Position numbers and translations under genes: made by a program | Assembly (NCBI GenBank): GCA_949290725.1 | Contig: CASEST010000058.1 | Coordinates: forward strand, 1-18,769 | DNA: 18,769 bases | Source of the DNA: an uncultured bacterium | GTDB taxonomy: Bacteria; Bacillota_I; Bacilli_A; RFN20; CAG-826 | Reading direction: 5' to 3' | Notes under the pieces: model-generated | Seen by the model: only the letters and a program-made list of their open reading frames with translations | Databases searched by the model: none | What the model was told of the DNA's origin: nothing | Shown here: one piece after another, positions 6,869-13,729 of the stretch | How positions within the stretch are numbered: the stretch's first letter is position 1 | Layout: the number at the start of each line of letters is the position of its first letter

Positions 6869-8681
6869 ACAAAAACTTGGCTTTATTCCAAAATTTAAGT
6901 ATTTGCTTCATAGCACACGTGAGTATAAGAAATATGCTTATCTATCAATAGTTTTTGTTCTTTTAGAAACTGTTTTAGAGTGTATTATTCCTTATGTCAT
7001 GTCGTTATTAATCGAGGTTTTACAAGGTTATATTGATGTAACTGTTACTGATGATTTAAAAAACGCTGCTTTACAATCGGTATTGATTTATGCCGGAATT
7101 TTATTAGTTTTAGGCGCTTTTTCTCTCTTATTTGGTATTTTAGCTGGAAGAATGAGTGCGATTGCTGCTACTGGATTAACTAAGAATCTCCGTGTGGATC
7201 AATTTAAGAAAATTACTTCTTATTCTTTTAATAATATTGATAAATTCTCAACTTCTTCATTAATCACTAGACAAACAACCGATATTTGGAATATTCAAAA
7301 TGCTTTTATGCTTTTAATTAGAATCGCTGTTAGAGCTCCTTTTATGTTTGTTTTCTCATTTATTATGGCTTTAGTAGTTGCAACTCCAATTTCTTGGATA
7401 TTCTTAATTACTATTCCATTTATTGTAATTATCTTGGCTTCTTTAATTCCAGTAGCCACTAAATTGTTTGTTAAATTATTTAAAAAGTACGACGATTTAA
7501 ACGAATTAACCGAAGAAAATATTCGTGGAATGAGGGTTGTTAAGACTTATGCTAGAGAAGAGCAACAAAAGAAAAACTTTGAACATGAATCGGGAATTAT
7601 GGGCAAAGGTTTCCAAAAAGTCGAACAACTGATGAGCGCAATCAATCCATCAATGCAAGCTGTCATGTATTTATCAATGACTTTAATTCTTTTTATGGGT
7701 TCAATTATGTGTATTGAATCTGGAATTGAATTCGGAGCAGAAAACGCTTCATTTACAGTCGGTAGTTTATCAGCAATGATCACTTATTCTGCTCAAGTTT
7801 TATCTTCTTTAATGATGGTTGCCATGGTTTTATTTATGATTATTATGGCTGTTCCAGCAATTGAAAGAGTTTATGAAGTTTTAACAGAAGTTCCAACAAT
7901 TAAGAATTGTGATAATCCAATTTTTGATGTAAAAAATGGAGATATTGATTTTATTAATGTTTCATTTAAATATCGCGAAGATGCTGAAAAATATGCTTTA
8001 GCTAATATCAATTTACATATTAAAAGCGGACAAACTGTAGGAATTATTGGTGGAACTGGCTCCTCTAAATCTACTTTAGTTAACCTTTTATCTAGATTCT
8101 ATGATACTAGCGTTGGTGAAGTTAAAGTTGGCGGCGTTAATGTTAAAGAGTATGATGTTAAAACTTTAAGAAATAACGTAGCAATGGTTTTGCAAAAGAA
8201 CATTCTTTTCTCTGGAACAATCGCTGATAACTTAAGATGGGGAAATAAAGATGCGACCGATGAACAAATTATTGAAGCTTCAAAAATTGCTCAAGCCGAT
8301 TCTTTCGTTCAGACTTTCCCAAAGAAATACGATAGTTGGATTGAACAGGGTGGAGTTAATGTTTCTGGTGGACAAAGACAAAGATTATGTATTGCCCGTG
8401 CCTTATTAAAAAATCCGAAAGTATTAATTTTAGATGATTCAACAAGTGCTGTTGATACTAAAACTGATGCTTATATTAGAAAAGGCTTTAAGGATTATCT
8501 CCCTGGAATTACAAAAATTATCATTGCTCAAAGAATTTCTTCTGTTCAAGACGCCGATATGATTATTGTTATGGATAATGGTGAGATTAATGGTGTTGGC
8601 ACACATGAAGAGCTTCTTAAAACTAATGATATTTATAAAGAAGTATATGATATTCAAAATAGAGTAGGAGGTGCACATTAA
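6852..8681 (+). CDS. ABC exporter half-transporter A (degenerate ATP site)
   Basis: This 609-residue half-transporter has an N-terminal six-helix exporter domain (about residues 1-345) and a C-terminal ATPase domain. Motifs: Walker A G-G-T-G-S-S-K-S-T at 400-408, Q-loop Gln448, intact signature V-S-G-G-Q-R-Q-R at 504-511, Walker B ending in Asp-Asp (the second, 529, replaces the catalytic Glu), and Gln560 in place of the switch His. Its own nucleotide site is therefore weakly catalytic, but it donates a good signature motif to its partner. This is the pattern of the first subunit in heterodimeric multidrug exporters such as LmrCD, BmrCD and TM287/288. AAAGGAGG at 6838-6845 fixes the start at 6852. 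It overlaps marR and is three bases from subunit B. The substrate cannot be read from the sequence; drug or lipid efflux is the usual role. Confidence 0.94.
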   Translation: MKLKIKQKLGFIPKFKYLLHSTREYKKYAYLSIVFVLLETVLECIIPYVMSLLIEVLQGYIDVTVTDDLKNAALQSVLIYAGILLVLGAFSLLFGILAGRMSAIAATGLTKNLRVDQFKKITSYSFNNIDKFSTSSLITRQTTDIWNIQNAFMLLIRIAVRAPFMFVFSFIMALVVATPISWIFLITIPFIVIILASLIPVATKLFVKLFKKYDDLNELTEENIRGMRVVKTYAREEQQKKNFEHESGIMGKGFQKVEQLMSAINPSMQAVMYLSMTLILFMGSIMCIESGIEFGAENASFTVGSLSAMITYSAQVLSSLMMVAMVLFMIIMAVPAIERVYEVLTEVPTIKNCDNPIFDVKNGDIDFINVSFKYREDAEKYALANINLHIKSGQTVGIIGGTGSSKSTLVNLLSRFYDTSVGEVKVGGVNVKEYDVKTLRNNVAMVLQKNILFSGTIADNLRWGNKDATDEQIIEASKIAQADSFVQTFPKKYDSWIEQGGVNVSGGQRQRLCIARALLKNPKVLILDDSTSAVDTKTDAYIRKGFKDYLPGITKIIIAQRISSVQDADMIIVMDNGEINGVGTHEELLKTNDIYKEVYDIQNRVGGAH

Positions 8682-8684
8682 TTT

Positions 8685-10598
8685 ATGGAAAAAATTAATA
8701 AGAAAAAGCAACACGTACTTTTAAGATCGATAGTTGATTATTTTCGTGCTCACCCTGTAGCTTTAAGTATTGCAACAATCTGTGTTTTCGTTTCAGCTTT
8801 AGGAGCTATTGTCGCTCCATTGATGATTCAAAATGTTACAGATTTAATTGTTGAAGCAATTGAAGCTAAATCATTCGCTGTCATTGAAGATAGATTTACT
8901 ACATTTTTAATCATTTTAGTTTCTGCCTATTTGGTATCTTTAGCTGGTGGATTTACTTATTCACAATTAACAGCAAGATATGCCCAAAAATATATGCATG
9001 AAATCAGATGCCGTTTGTTTGATCACATGCAAGATTTACCAATTAGATATTTTGATACTCATGATAAAGGCGAAATTATGTCAACATTTACTAACGATGT
9101 TGATACGATTCGTCAACTTTTATCTCAATCAATTACTACAATTTTAATTTGCTCTGTTACCTTTATTTCGATTTTTGTTATTATGCTTCTTTCTAGTATT
9201 TATTTAACTTTGATCGTCTTAGTAGGTGTTGTCGCAATGATTATTGTTACAAAAACTGTTGGCGGAAGAAGTGCTAAGAATTTTAAAGATGGCCAACATT
9301 ATGTAGCTAAGGTTGAAGGATTTGTTGAAGAAATGATGAATGGTTTGAAAGTTATAAAATCATTCACTCACGAAGAAGAATGCAATGACCAATTAGAAAA
9401 ACAAGTTGTTAAACTGCAAAAAGTTTCTTGTAATGGTAATAAATATGCAAATATTTTAATGCCAATTATGGGAAATATTGGTAATCTTCTTTATATTATT
9501 ATTGCTGTTGTAGCTACATTATTATTTATTTATGATGTACCTGAATTAACCATTTTAGGTTATTTCCCTGATTCAACAATCAGAATTGGAATTATTGTTT
9601 CTTTCCTCCCAATGGTTAGACAATTTACTAATAATGTTAGTGAAGTTTCTAACCAAGTAAACCCAATTGCAATGGCGATTGCTGGTACTACTAGAGTTTA
9701 TAATCTTCTCGATGAAGAAAAAGAAACAGACAATGGTTATGTTACTCTTGTTATGGGTAAATATGATGAAAATGGGAATATTGTTGAATGTGGAAGAAAA
9801 GAACATACTTTAGGGGCTTGGAAACATCCTCATACTGCCGATGGAACAATCACTTATACTCTTTTAAGAGGTGATATTAGAATGTTTGATGTCGATTTCG
9901 GATATGTTCCTGATAAAATTGTTCTCCATAATGTTTCTTTATATGCTAAACCTGGTCAAAAAATTGCTTTCGTTGGTGCAACAGGCGCTGGTAAGACGAC
10001 TATTACAAATTTAATTAATCGTTTCTATGATATTGCTGATGGAAAGATTAGATACGATGGAATTAACATCAATAAAATCAAAAAGAAAGATTTAAGAAGA
10101 TCTTTAGGTATGGTTTTGCAAGATACAAACTTATTTAGCGGAACTATTATGGATAATATTCGTTTTGGTCGATTAGATGCGACTGATGAAGAATGCATTG
10201 AAGCAGCTAAACTTGCTAACGCCGATTCTTTTATTAGACGTTTACCTCAAGGTTATAACACCTATATTAAAGGAAACGGTTCATCTATATCTCAAGGTCA
10301 AGCTCAACTTTTATCAATTGCTAGAGCAGCTGTTAGTGGTTGCCCAGTTATGATCTTAGATGAAGCTACTTCCTCAATTGATACTAGAACCGAACAAATT
10401 GTTCTTCGTGGTATGCAAAATTTAATGAAAGGTAGAACAGTCTTTTTAATCGCTCATCGTTTATCTACTATTCAAGATGCGGAAGCAATTATGGTTCTTG
10501 AACATGGTAAAATTATTGAAAGAGGTACCCATGATCAATTGATTGCATTACATGGATATTATTATCAACTTTATACTGGTGTTTTCGAACTTGAATAA
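8685..10598 (+). CDS. ABC exporter half-transporter B (catalytic ATP site)
   Basis: This 637-residue partner of the preceding half-transporter has exporter helices over about residues 22-335 and an ATPase domain from about 397. It has Walker A G-A-T-G-A-G-K-T-T at 431-439, Q-loop Gln479, Walker B with catalytic Glu560 and switch His591, all intact. The signature is degenerate: I-S-Q-G-Q at 535-539, where L-S-G-G-Q is usual. The defects complement those of subunit A, so the heterodimer has one working site (Walker motifs of B, signature of A) and one degenerate site. A hydrophilic insert of about 50 residues (345-395, with G-K-Y-D-E-N-G-N and W-K-H-P-H) sits between the two domains; I recall similar inserts in this subfamily. 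AGGAGG at 8667-8672 is the ribosome binding site. A terminator follows 28 bases after the stop. Confidence 0.94.
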   Translation: MEKINKKKQHVLLRSIVDYFRAHPVALSIATICVFVSALGAIVAPLMIQNVTDLIVEAIEAKSFAVIEDRFTTFLIILVSAYLVSLAGGFTYSQLTARYAQKYMHEIRCRLFDHMQDLPIRYFDTHDKGEIMSTFTNDVDTIRQLLSQSITTILICSVTFISIFVIMLLSSIYLTLIVLVGVVAMIIVTKTVGGRSAKNFKDGQHYVAKVEGFVEEMMNGLKVIKSFTHEEECNDQLEKQVVKLQKVSCNGNKYANILMPIMGNIGNLLYIIIAVVATLLFIYDVPELTILGYFPDSTIRIGIIVSFLPMVRQFTNNVSEVSNQVNPIAMAIAGTTRVYNLLDEEKETDNGYVTLVMGKYDENGNIVECGRKEHTLGAWKHPHTADGTITYTLLRGDIRMFDVDFGYVPDKIVLHNVSLYAKPGQKIAFVGATGAGKTTITNLINRFYDIADGKIRYDGININKIKKKDLRRSLGMVLQDTNLFSGTIMDNIRFGRLDATDEECIEAAKLANADSFIRRLPQGYNTYIKGNGSSISQGQAQLLSIARAAVSGCPVMILDEATSSIDTRTEQIVLRGMQNLMKGRTVFLIAHRLSTIQDAEAIMVLEHGKIIERGTHDQLIALHGYYYQLYTGVFELE

Positions 10599-10615
10599 GA
10601 TTTACCAATTTTAAT

Positions 10616-10644
10616 TAGATAAATTTACTCCTATATCATACAAT
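10616..10644 (+). promoter_or_regulatory. Possible galU promoter inside the terminator
   Basis: TAGATA (10616-10621) and TACAAT (10639-10644), 17 bases apart, match four and five of six consensus bases. The -10 falls in the loop of the terminator hairpin. Transcription would begin near 10651, so the message would start with AGGAG and carry only a 12-base leader. The match is moderate and could be chance in such AT-rich DNA. Confidence 0.4.
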
Positions 10645-10662
10645 AGATATAGGAGTTTTTTT
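10627..10662 (+). terminator. Terminator of the exporter operon, abutting galU
   Basis: ACTCCTATATC (10627-10637) and GATATAGGAGT (10646-10656) form a perfect 11-bp stem around an eight-base loop. A run of seven T (10656-10662) ends directly at the galU ATG (10663). The right arm contains AGGAG (10651-10655), which is the only ribosome binding site galU has, so this hairpin would also mask translation initiation in any read-through transcript. Confidence 0.88.
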
Positions 10663-11553
10663 ATGGATAATAAAAATATAAAAGTTGAATGGGCGGTAAT
10701 TCCTGCAGCTGGAAGGGGAACTAGATTTTTGCCAATCACTAAAGGTGTTTCAAAAGAGATGTTAAATATAATTGACCGTCCTACTATAGATTATATTGTT
10801 GATGAATGTTTAGCCGCTGGAATTAAAAATATTGTCTTTATTGTTAGTGAAGATAAGGATGATATTAAAAAATATTATAGTGAAGATAAAAAGTTTTATG
10901 ATGAATTAATGTCTAAAAATAAGATGGAATATGCAAATATCATTGATTCTATTCCTAAAAAAGCTAATTTTTATTATGCCCTGCAAAAAGAGATGCTCGG
11001 ATTAGGTCATGCTGTTTTACAAGCTAAAGATATTATTAAAGATAATAATTTTGTTGTTTGTTGTGGCGATGATATCACTGATTTTAATGAAGTTTCTCCG
11101 GTAAAAGAAATCGTCGATGCTTTTAAAGAAGTTGGTGGAAAGACAATTGTTGGTGGTAAAAAGGTTAGCGAAGAAGAGATATCTAAATATGGTTGTATGG
11201 ATATTTTAGAAAAGATTGATGAAAATCTTTATTCTTTAAAAGGAATTAAAGAAAAACCTAAAAAAGAAGAAGCAACTTCACTATTTGCTTCTTTAGGTAA
11301 ATGGGTTTTTAATGCTAAAATTTTTGAAAATATTGAAAAGACACCAAGAGGAGTTGGTGGAGAAATTCAACTTACTGATGCTATTCATACGATGATTAAA
11401 GAAGAAGGAGCTTACTTTTATAATTTTAAAGCGACTAGGTATGATTGCGGGGACAAACTAGGTTATATTAAAGCAGTTATCAATTTTGCTTTAAAAAATG
11501 ATGAATGGAAAGAAGAACTTATCAAATATTTAAAAGAAAAGATTGAAGAATAA
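10663..11553 (+). CDS. galU: UTP-glucose-1-phosphate uridylyltransferase
   Basis: GalU makes UDP-glucose from UTP and glucose 1-phosphate, feeding glycolipid, polysaccharide and galactose pathways in the cytoplasm. At 296 residues it has normal length. The nucleotide-binding start A-A-G-R-G-T-R-F-L-P-I-T-K is at 15-27, followed by K-E-M-L at 31-34. G-L-G-H-A-V is at 113-118, the metal-binding G-D-D at 135-137, E-K-P at 197-199 and G-G-E-I-Q-L-T-D-A at 232-240. The usual Pro before K-E-M-L is Ser here (Ser30), a mild deviation near the active site. The start is ATG 10663, served by AGGAG at 10651-10655 inside the preceding hairpin. It stands alone and ends at a bidirectional terminator facing a minus-strand gene. 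Other nucleotidylyltransferases are less likely given the GalU-specific motif set. Confidence 0.93.
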   Translation: MDNKNIKVEWAVIPAAGRGTRFLPITKGVSKEMLNIIDRPTIDYIVDECLAAGIKNIVFIVSEDKDDIKKYYSEDKKFYDELMSKNKMEYANIIDSIPKKANFYYALQKEMLGLGHAVLQAKDIIKDNNFVVCCGDDITDFNEVSPVKEIVDAFKEVGGKTIVGGKKVSEEEISKYGCMDILEKIDENLYSLKGIKEKPKKEEATSLFASLGKWVFNAKIFENIEKTPRGVGGEIQLTDAIHTMIKEEGAYFYNFKATRYDCGDKLGYIKAVINFALKNDEWKEELIKYLKEKIEE

Positions 11554-11555
11554 TA

Positions 11556-11584
11556 AAAAAACATCGATTTGATCGATGTTTTTT
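11556..11584. terminator. Bidirectional terminator between galU and lipoprotein gene
   Basis: AAAAAACATCGAT (11556-11568) and ATCGATGTTTTTT (11572-11584) are perfect complements around a three-base loop. On either strand the stem ends in a run of T, so it can stop galU transcripts and those of the convergent minus-strand lipoprotein gene. Confidence 0.88.
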
Positions 11585-11595
11585 AATAGCGTTTA

Positions 11596-12216
11596 TTAAT
11601 TAGGAATCTGATATTCATCTAAATAGACTGACCAATACCAGTAAACTACTTGGTAAGTGGAATATTTGCTCCATTCTGTTTCGTAGTCACTATTAGATGG
11701 TATTTCATAATCGATAAAGAAGAATGTCATTAATTTTTTATCATAAGGAATTGTTCCTGGATCCTCAGGATAAACTTCATCAATTTTCATTTTATAGAAT
11801 GGACGATCAGGTTCTTCAGGATCAATTGTCCATTCTTGATCTAATCCAATAAGATATAATTCACAAGTAGGAGCTAAATCTCTTAATCCACAGAATAAGA
11901 TATGATTCTCAAAATATTGATCATCAAACATTTCTAGAAGGTCAACTCCGCTAGTTTCGTCCATATTATGAACATTCCAAATACGGAAGATATCGCCTCC
12001 TTCAAAAGATTCTTGATTACGGAATGCATAGATTCTTGAATCGTAATATGAACCATTAAATGCGGTTGTACCTTTATATTGATGTTCGATTCTAGTTGAT
12101 TCAAATGGATGAGTAGGGCCTGTTGGTTGATCAGGTTCATCTGGCTCAACTTGTTGGCATGCTGTTAATAATACGCTAAGGCCTAATACGCCTAAAACTC
12201 TTAATACTTTTTTCAT
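11596..12216 (-). CDS. Secreted lipoprotein of unknown function
   Basis: A 206-residue lipoprotein. The N-terminus has two Lys, a hydrophobic stretch and the lipobox L-T-A-C, with Cys20 as the lipid-bearing residue. A Pro-, Asp- and Glu-rich spacer (about residues 24-38) then precedes an acidic domain rich in aromatic residues, ending in a Trp/Tyr-rich segment near 190-200. I recognise no enzymatic or binding domain. It is probably displayed on the outer face of the membrane. No Shine-Dalgarno sequence precedes ATG 12216; a TATAAT (minus strand, 12230-12225) ends only eight bases before it, suggesting a leaderless message. The gene is convergent with galU and shares its terminator. Confidence 0.85.
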   Translation of the reverse strand: MKKVLRVLGVLGLSVLLTACQQVEPDEPDQPTGPTHPFESTRIEHQYKGTTAFNGSYYDSRIYAFRNQESFEGGDIFRIWNVHNMDETSGVDLLEMFDDQYFENHILFCGLRDLAPTCELYLIGLDQEWTIDPEEPDRPFYKMKIDEVYPEDPGTIPYDKKLMTFFFIDYEIPSNSDYETEWSKYSTYQVVYWYWSVYLDEYQIPN

Positions 12217-12224
12217 ATTCTAAA

Positions 12225-12253
12225 ATTATAAATTAAAACCTTGCCAATGTATA
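12225..12253 (-). promoter_or_regulatory. Promoter of the lipoprotein gene, possibly leaderless
   Basis: On the minus strand TATACA (12253-12248) and TATAAT (12230-12225) are 17 bases apart. The -10 box ends eight bases before the start codon at 12216-12214, so the expected transcript begins at or within two or three bases of the ATG. A TTGGCA also lies between the boxes but is only 11 bases from the -10. Confidence 0.55.
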
Positions 12254-12293
12254 TAGATTTATCTTTTAAATTTATTACGTTAGTTTTATCTAA

Positions 12294-12317
12294 TAAAAAG
12301 GTGAGATGAAACTCACC
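12294..12317 (-). terminator. Terminator of the small membrane protein gene
   Basis: GGTGAG (12300-12305) and CTCACC (12312-12317) form a six-base GC-rich stem with a six-base loop. On the minus strand it is followed by five T. It begins just seven bases past the stop of the minus-strand gene at 12324. Confidence 0.8.
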
Positions 12318-12323
12318 AATTTA

Positions 12324-12560
12324 TTATGCTTTTGTCCAAAGAAGATGTTTGAATAATAATATCCAAATAATATCAAGAACACATAAAACCCAAGCCCAAC
12401 CGAGGAAAGTGAAAACTAAAGCAGCGATTAAGTTTCTAATTCTAAAGTTTTCAAAAACTGCGCTCCAACGAATGATAAGCTCAGCAATCCATCCTACAAC
12501 TGGAATAATGAGGATAAGAATTTGGATTAGTCTTGGTAATTTAAAGAATTTATGAGCCAT
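12324..12560 (-). CDS. Small two-helix membrane protein
   Basis: A 78-residue protein with a basic N-terminus, a hydrophobic helix at about residues 11-31 (I-Q-I-L-I-L-I-I-P-V-V-G-W-I-A-E-L), a short charged turn, a second helix at about 44-70 containing G-W-A-W, and a basic end. It is a real gene: a textbook AAAGGAGG lies six bases before the ATG (12574-12567, minus strand), and a GC-rich terminator follows the stop. I do not recognise a named family. The size and two-helix hairpin resemble small uncharacterised membrane proteins common in Bacillota. It is probably transcribed alone, because its terminator separates it from the lipoprotein gene downstream. Confidence 0.82.
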   Translation of the reverse strand: MAHKFFKLPRLIQILILIIPVVGWIAELIIRWSAVFENFRIRNLIAALVFTFLGWAWVLCVLDIIWILLFKHLLWTKA

Positions 12561-12804
12561 ACTCTTCCTCCTTTATATTTATTAATATACCATATTATTG
12601 GCAAACACATTTTTAAATATTTTATTAGTAGATTTATGGGCAATAATTAGTAGTTTTATAGTAGTTTGAAAAAATTCTATTTTTAAGAGAGTTTAGATTT
12701 ATAATTAAAATTTTTGATGTTTATATGGGGAATTAAAAATATTAATTGACAATATAAATTTTATTTTCAAAATTCTTTTTATGATATAGAATTAAAATAA
12801 AGCT

Positions 12805-13167
12805 ATGTATTGTAGATTTTGTGGAAGTTTAATAGATGATGACGCTAAGTTTTGTCCAGTTTGCGGAAAGTGCGTTGACGAAAATATAGTTAAAGAAGTT
12901 GAACTAACAAAAGAAGTCTTTGATAATTCATCTGGAATTGTCATTGCTGCAAAGGTATTTATTATTTTAGGTTCAATCTTTGGATTATTTACAATTATTG
13001 CACCAATTATAGGAATTTTAACTTTTTTAGAAGTTGATAAAGTCGAAACTAAAGATGAATTAACGGTTTATGCAGTTTTAACTTTAATTTTCTGTAGTTT
13101 AATCGGTGGAATTTTATTACTTTGTAGTAAAAATAAAACTGTTGTTTTAAGAAAAAAGATTTCTTAA
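12805..13167 (+). CDS. Zinc-ribbon membrane protein, first of a pair
   Basis: This 120-residue protein starts with a zinc ribbon: Cys3-x-x-Cys6 and Cys17-x-x-Cys20, with the usual following Gly residues. A short linker leads to two hydrophobic segments at about 44-76 and 87-107, and a basic tail ends in R-K-K. The ribbon and basic tail probably face the cytoplasm (inference). Such zinc-ribbon/membrane proteins are common in Bacillota and mostly uncharacterised; no enzymatic role can be read. ATG 12805 places the first Cys pair where the family has it, but lacks a clear Shine-Dalgarno sequence. A TTGACA at 12746-12751 lies upstream without a convincing -10 at the right distance. A second zinc-ribbon gene follows 15 bases later and is probably co-transcribed. 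Confidence 0.82.
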   Translation: MYCRFCGSLIDDDAKFCPVCGKCVDENIVKEVELTKEVFDNSSGIVIAAKVFIILGSIFGLFTIIAPIIGILTFLEVDKVETKDELTVYAVLTLIFCSLIGGILLLCSKNKTVVLRKKIS

Positions 13168-13182
13168 ATTAAGGAGGTAAAT

Positions 13183-13569
13183 ATGTTTTGTAAAAAATGT
13201 GGTAAAGAAGTTGCTGATGATACTAGATTTTGTCCATTTTGCGGAACTCAATTAAGCGGTGAAGAAACTGAAAAACCTGTAGTTGATCCTACTCCAAGAG
13301 TCGTTGAAAATGAAACAAAAGTTAAGAGCAACGATGATAGTGGCTCTGCCGGTTGGGGTGTATTAGGATTTTTCTTTCCAATCGTTGGATTTATTCTTTG
13401 GTTAGTTTGGAAGAAAGAAAAACCAAATAGTTCTAGAGCTGCTGGAATTGGTACCCTTGTTTCAGTTATTTTGTCTGTCATTCTTTTTATTCTTTGGATT
13501 GTTTTAATTGTGATTGGGGTAGTTGCTGCAGGGCAAATATATGAATCACAAATGGGCTTTTACCTTTAA
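13183..13569 (+). CDS. Zinc-ribbon membrane protein, second of a pair
   Basis: This 128-residue protein has the same zinc ribbon placement as its neighbour (Cys3, Cys6, Cys17, Cys20). A hydrophilic Pro-, Glu- and Val-rich linker follows to about residue 56. Two membrane helices lie at about 57-76 (with G-W-G-V-L-G-F-F-F-P-I-V-G) and 86-117. The helices differ from those of the first gene, so the pair shares the ribbon but not clearly the membrane part. A strong AAGGAGG (13171-13177) five bases before ATG 13183 supports the start, and the 15-base gap to the upstream stop supports an operon. A hairpin terminator follows. The molecular role is unknown; binding another membrane or regulatory protein through the ribbon is a guess. 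Confidence 0.85.
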   Translation: MFCKKCGKEVADDTRFCPFCGTQLSGEETEKPVVDPTPRVVENETKVKSNDDSGSAGWGVLGFFFPIVGFILWLVWKKEKPNSSRAAGIGTLVSVILSVILFILWIVLIVIGVVAAGQIYESQMGFYL

Positions 13570-13601
13570 TTAATAAAAGTTAGGTTTTTAAAATAAAAAT
13601 T

Positions 13602-13631
13602 GACGATTTTTAATTGAAAAATCGTCTTTTT
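13602..13631 (+). terminator. Terminator after the zinc-ribbon pair
   Basis: GACGATTTTT (13602-13611) and AAAAATCGTC (13617-13626) form a perfect ten-base stem around AATTG, followed by five T. The -35 box of the rplM promoter begins four bases after the T run. Confidence 0.87.
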
Positions 13632-13634
13632 ATT

Positions 13635-13663
13635 TTGACTTTATATAATCAAATTAATATAAT
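13635..13663 (+). promoter_or_regulatory. Promoter of rplM-rpsI
   Basis: TTGACT (13635-13640) and a perfect TATAAT (13658-13663) with exactly 17 bases between them make the best sigma-A promoter in the window. This fits a highly expressed ribosomal protein operon. Transcription should start near 13669-13671. Confidence 0.85.
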
Positions 13664-13665
13664 AT

Positions 13666-13703
13666 TTACCGACACTAATTCGAAAAAATTAAAGTCCCGG
13701 TAA
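13666..13703 (+). ncRNA. Probable L13 ribosomal-protein leader
   Basis: TTACCG (13666-13671) pairs with CGGTAA (13698-13703), enclosing a second helix TAATT (13676-13680) / AATTA (13687-13691) with an A-rich loop; AC/GT pairs can join the two. A structured autoregulatory leader upstream of rplM-rpsI is known in low-GC Gram-positives (Rfam L13_leader). Position, GC content above the surroundings and stem architecture fit such a leader, but I could not score it against the model. The predicted start site falls inside the left arm, so part of the outer helix may be untranscribed. Confidence 0.5.
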
Positions 13704-13729
13704 GATTTTATTTTAGGAGGATAGTGAGA

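Noticed and set aside
8439..8714. Antisense open frame of 91 codons across the junction of the two exporter genes
   Set aside because: It lies opposite clearly coding ABC transporter sequence, has no ribosome binding site and encodes no recognisable protein. Other antisense frames at 7547-7783, 9573-9806, 13248-13481 and 14378-14590 were dropped for the same reasons.
12746..12751. Perfect TTGACA upstream of the first zinc-ribbon gene
   Set aside because: No convincing -10 box lies 16-18 bases downstream; the nearest TATGAT is 28 bases away, so I did not call a promoter.
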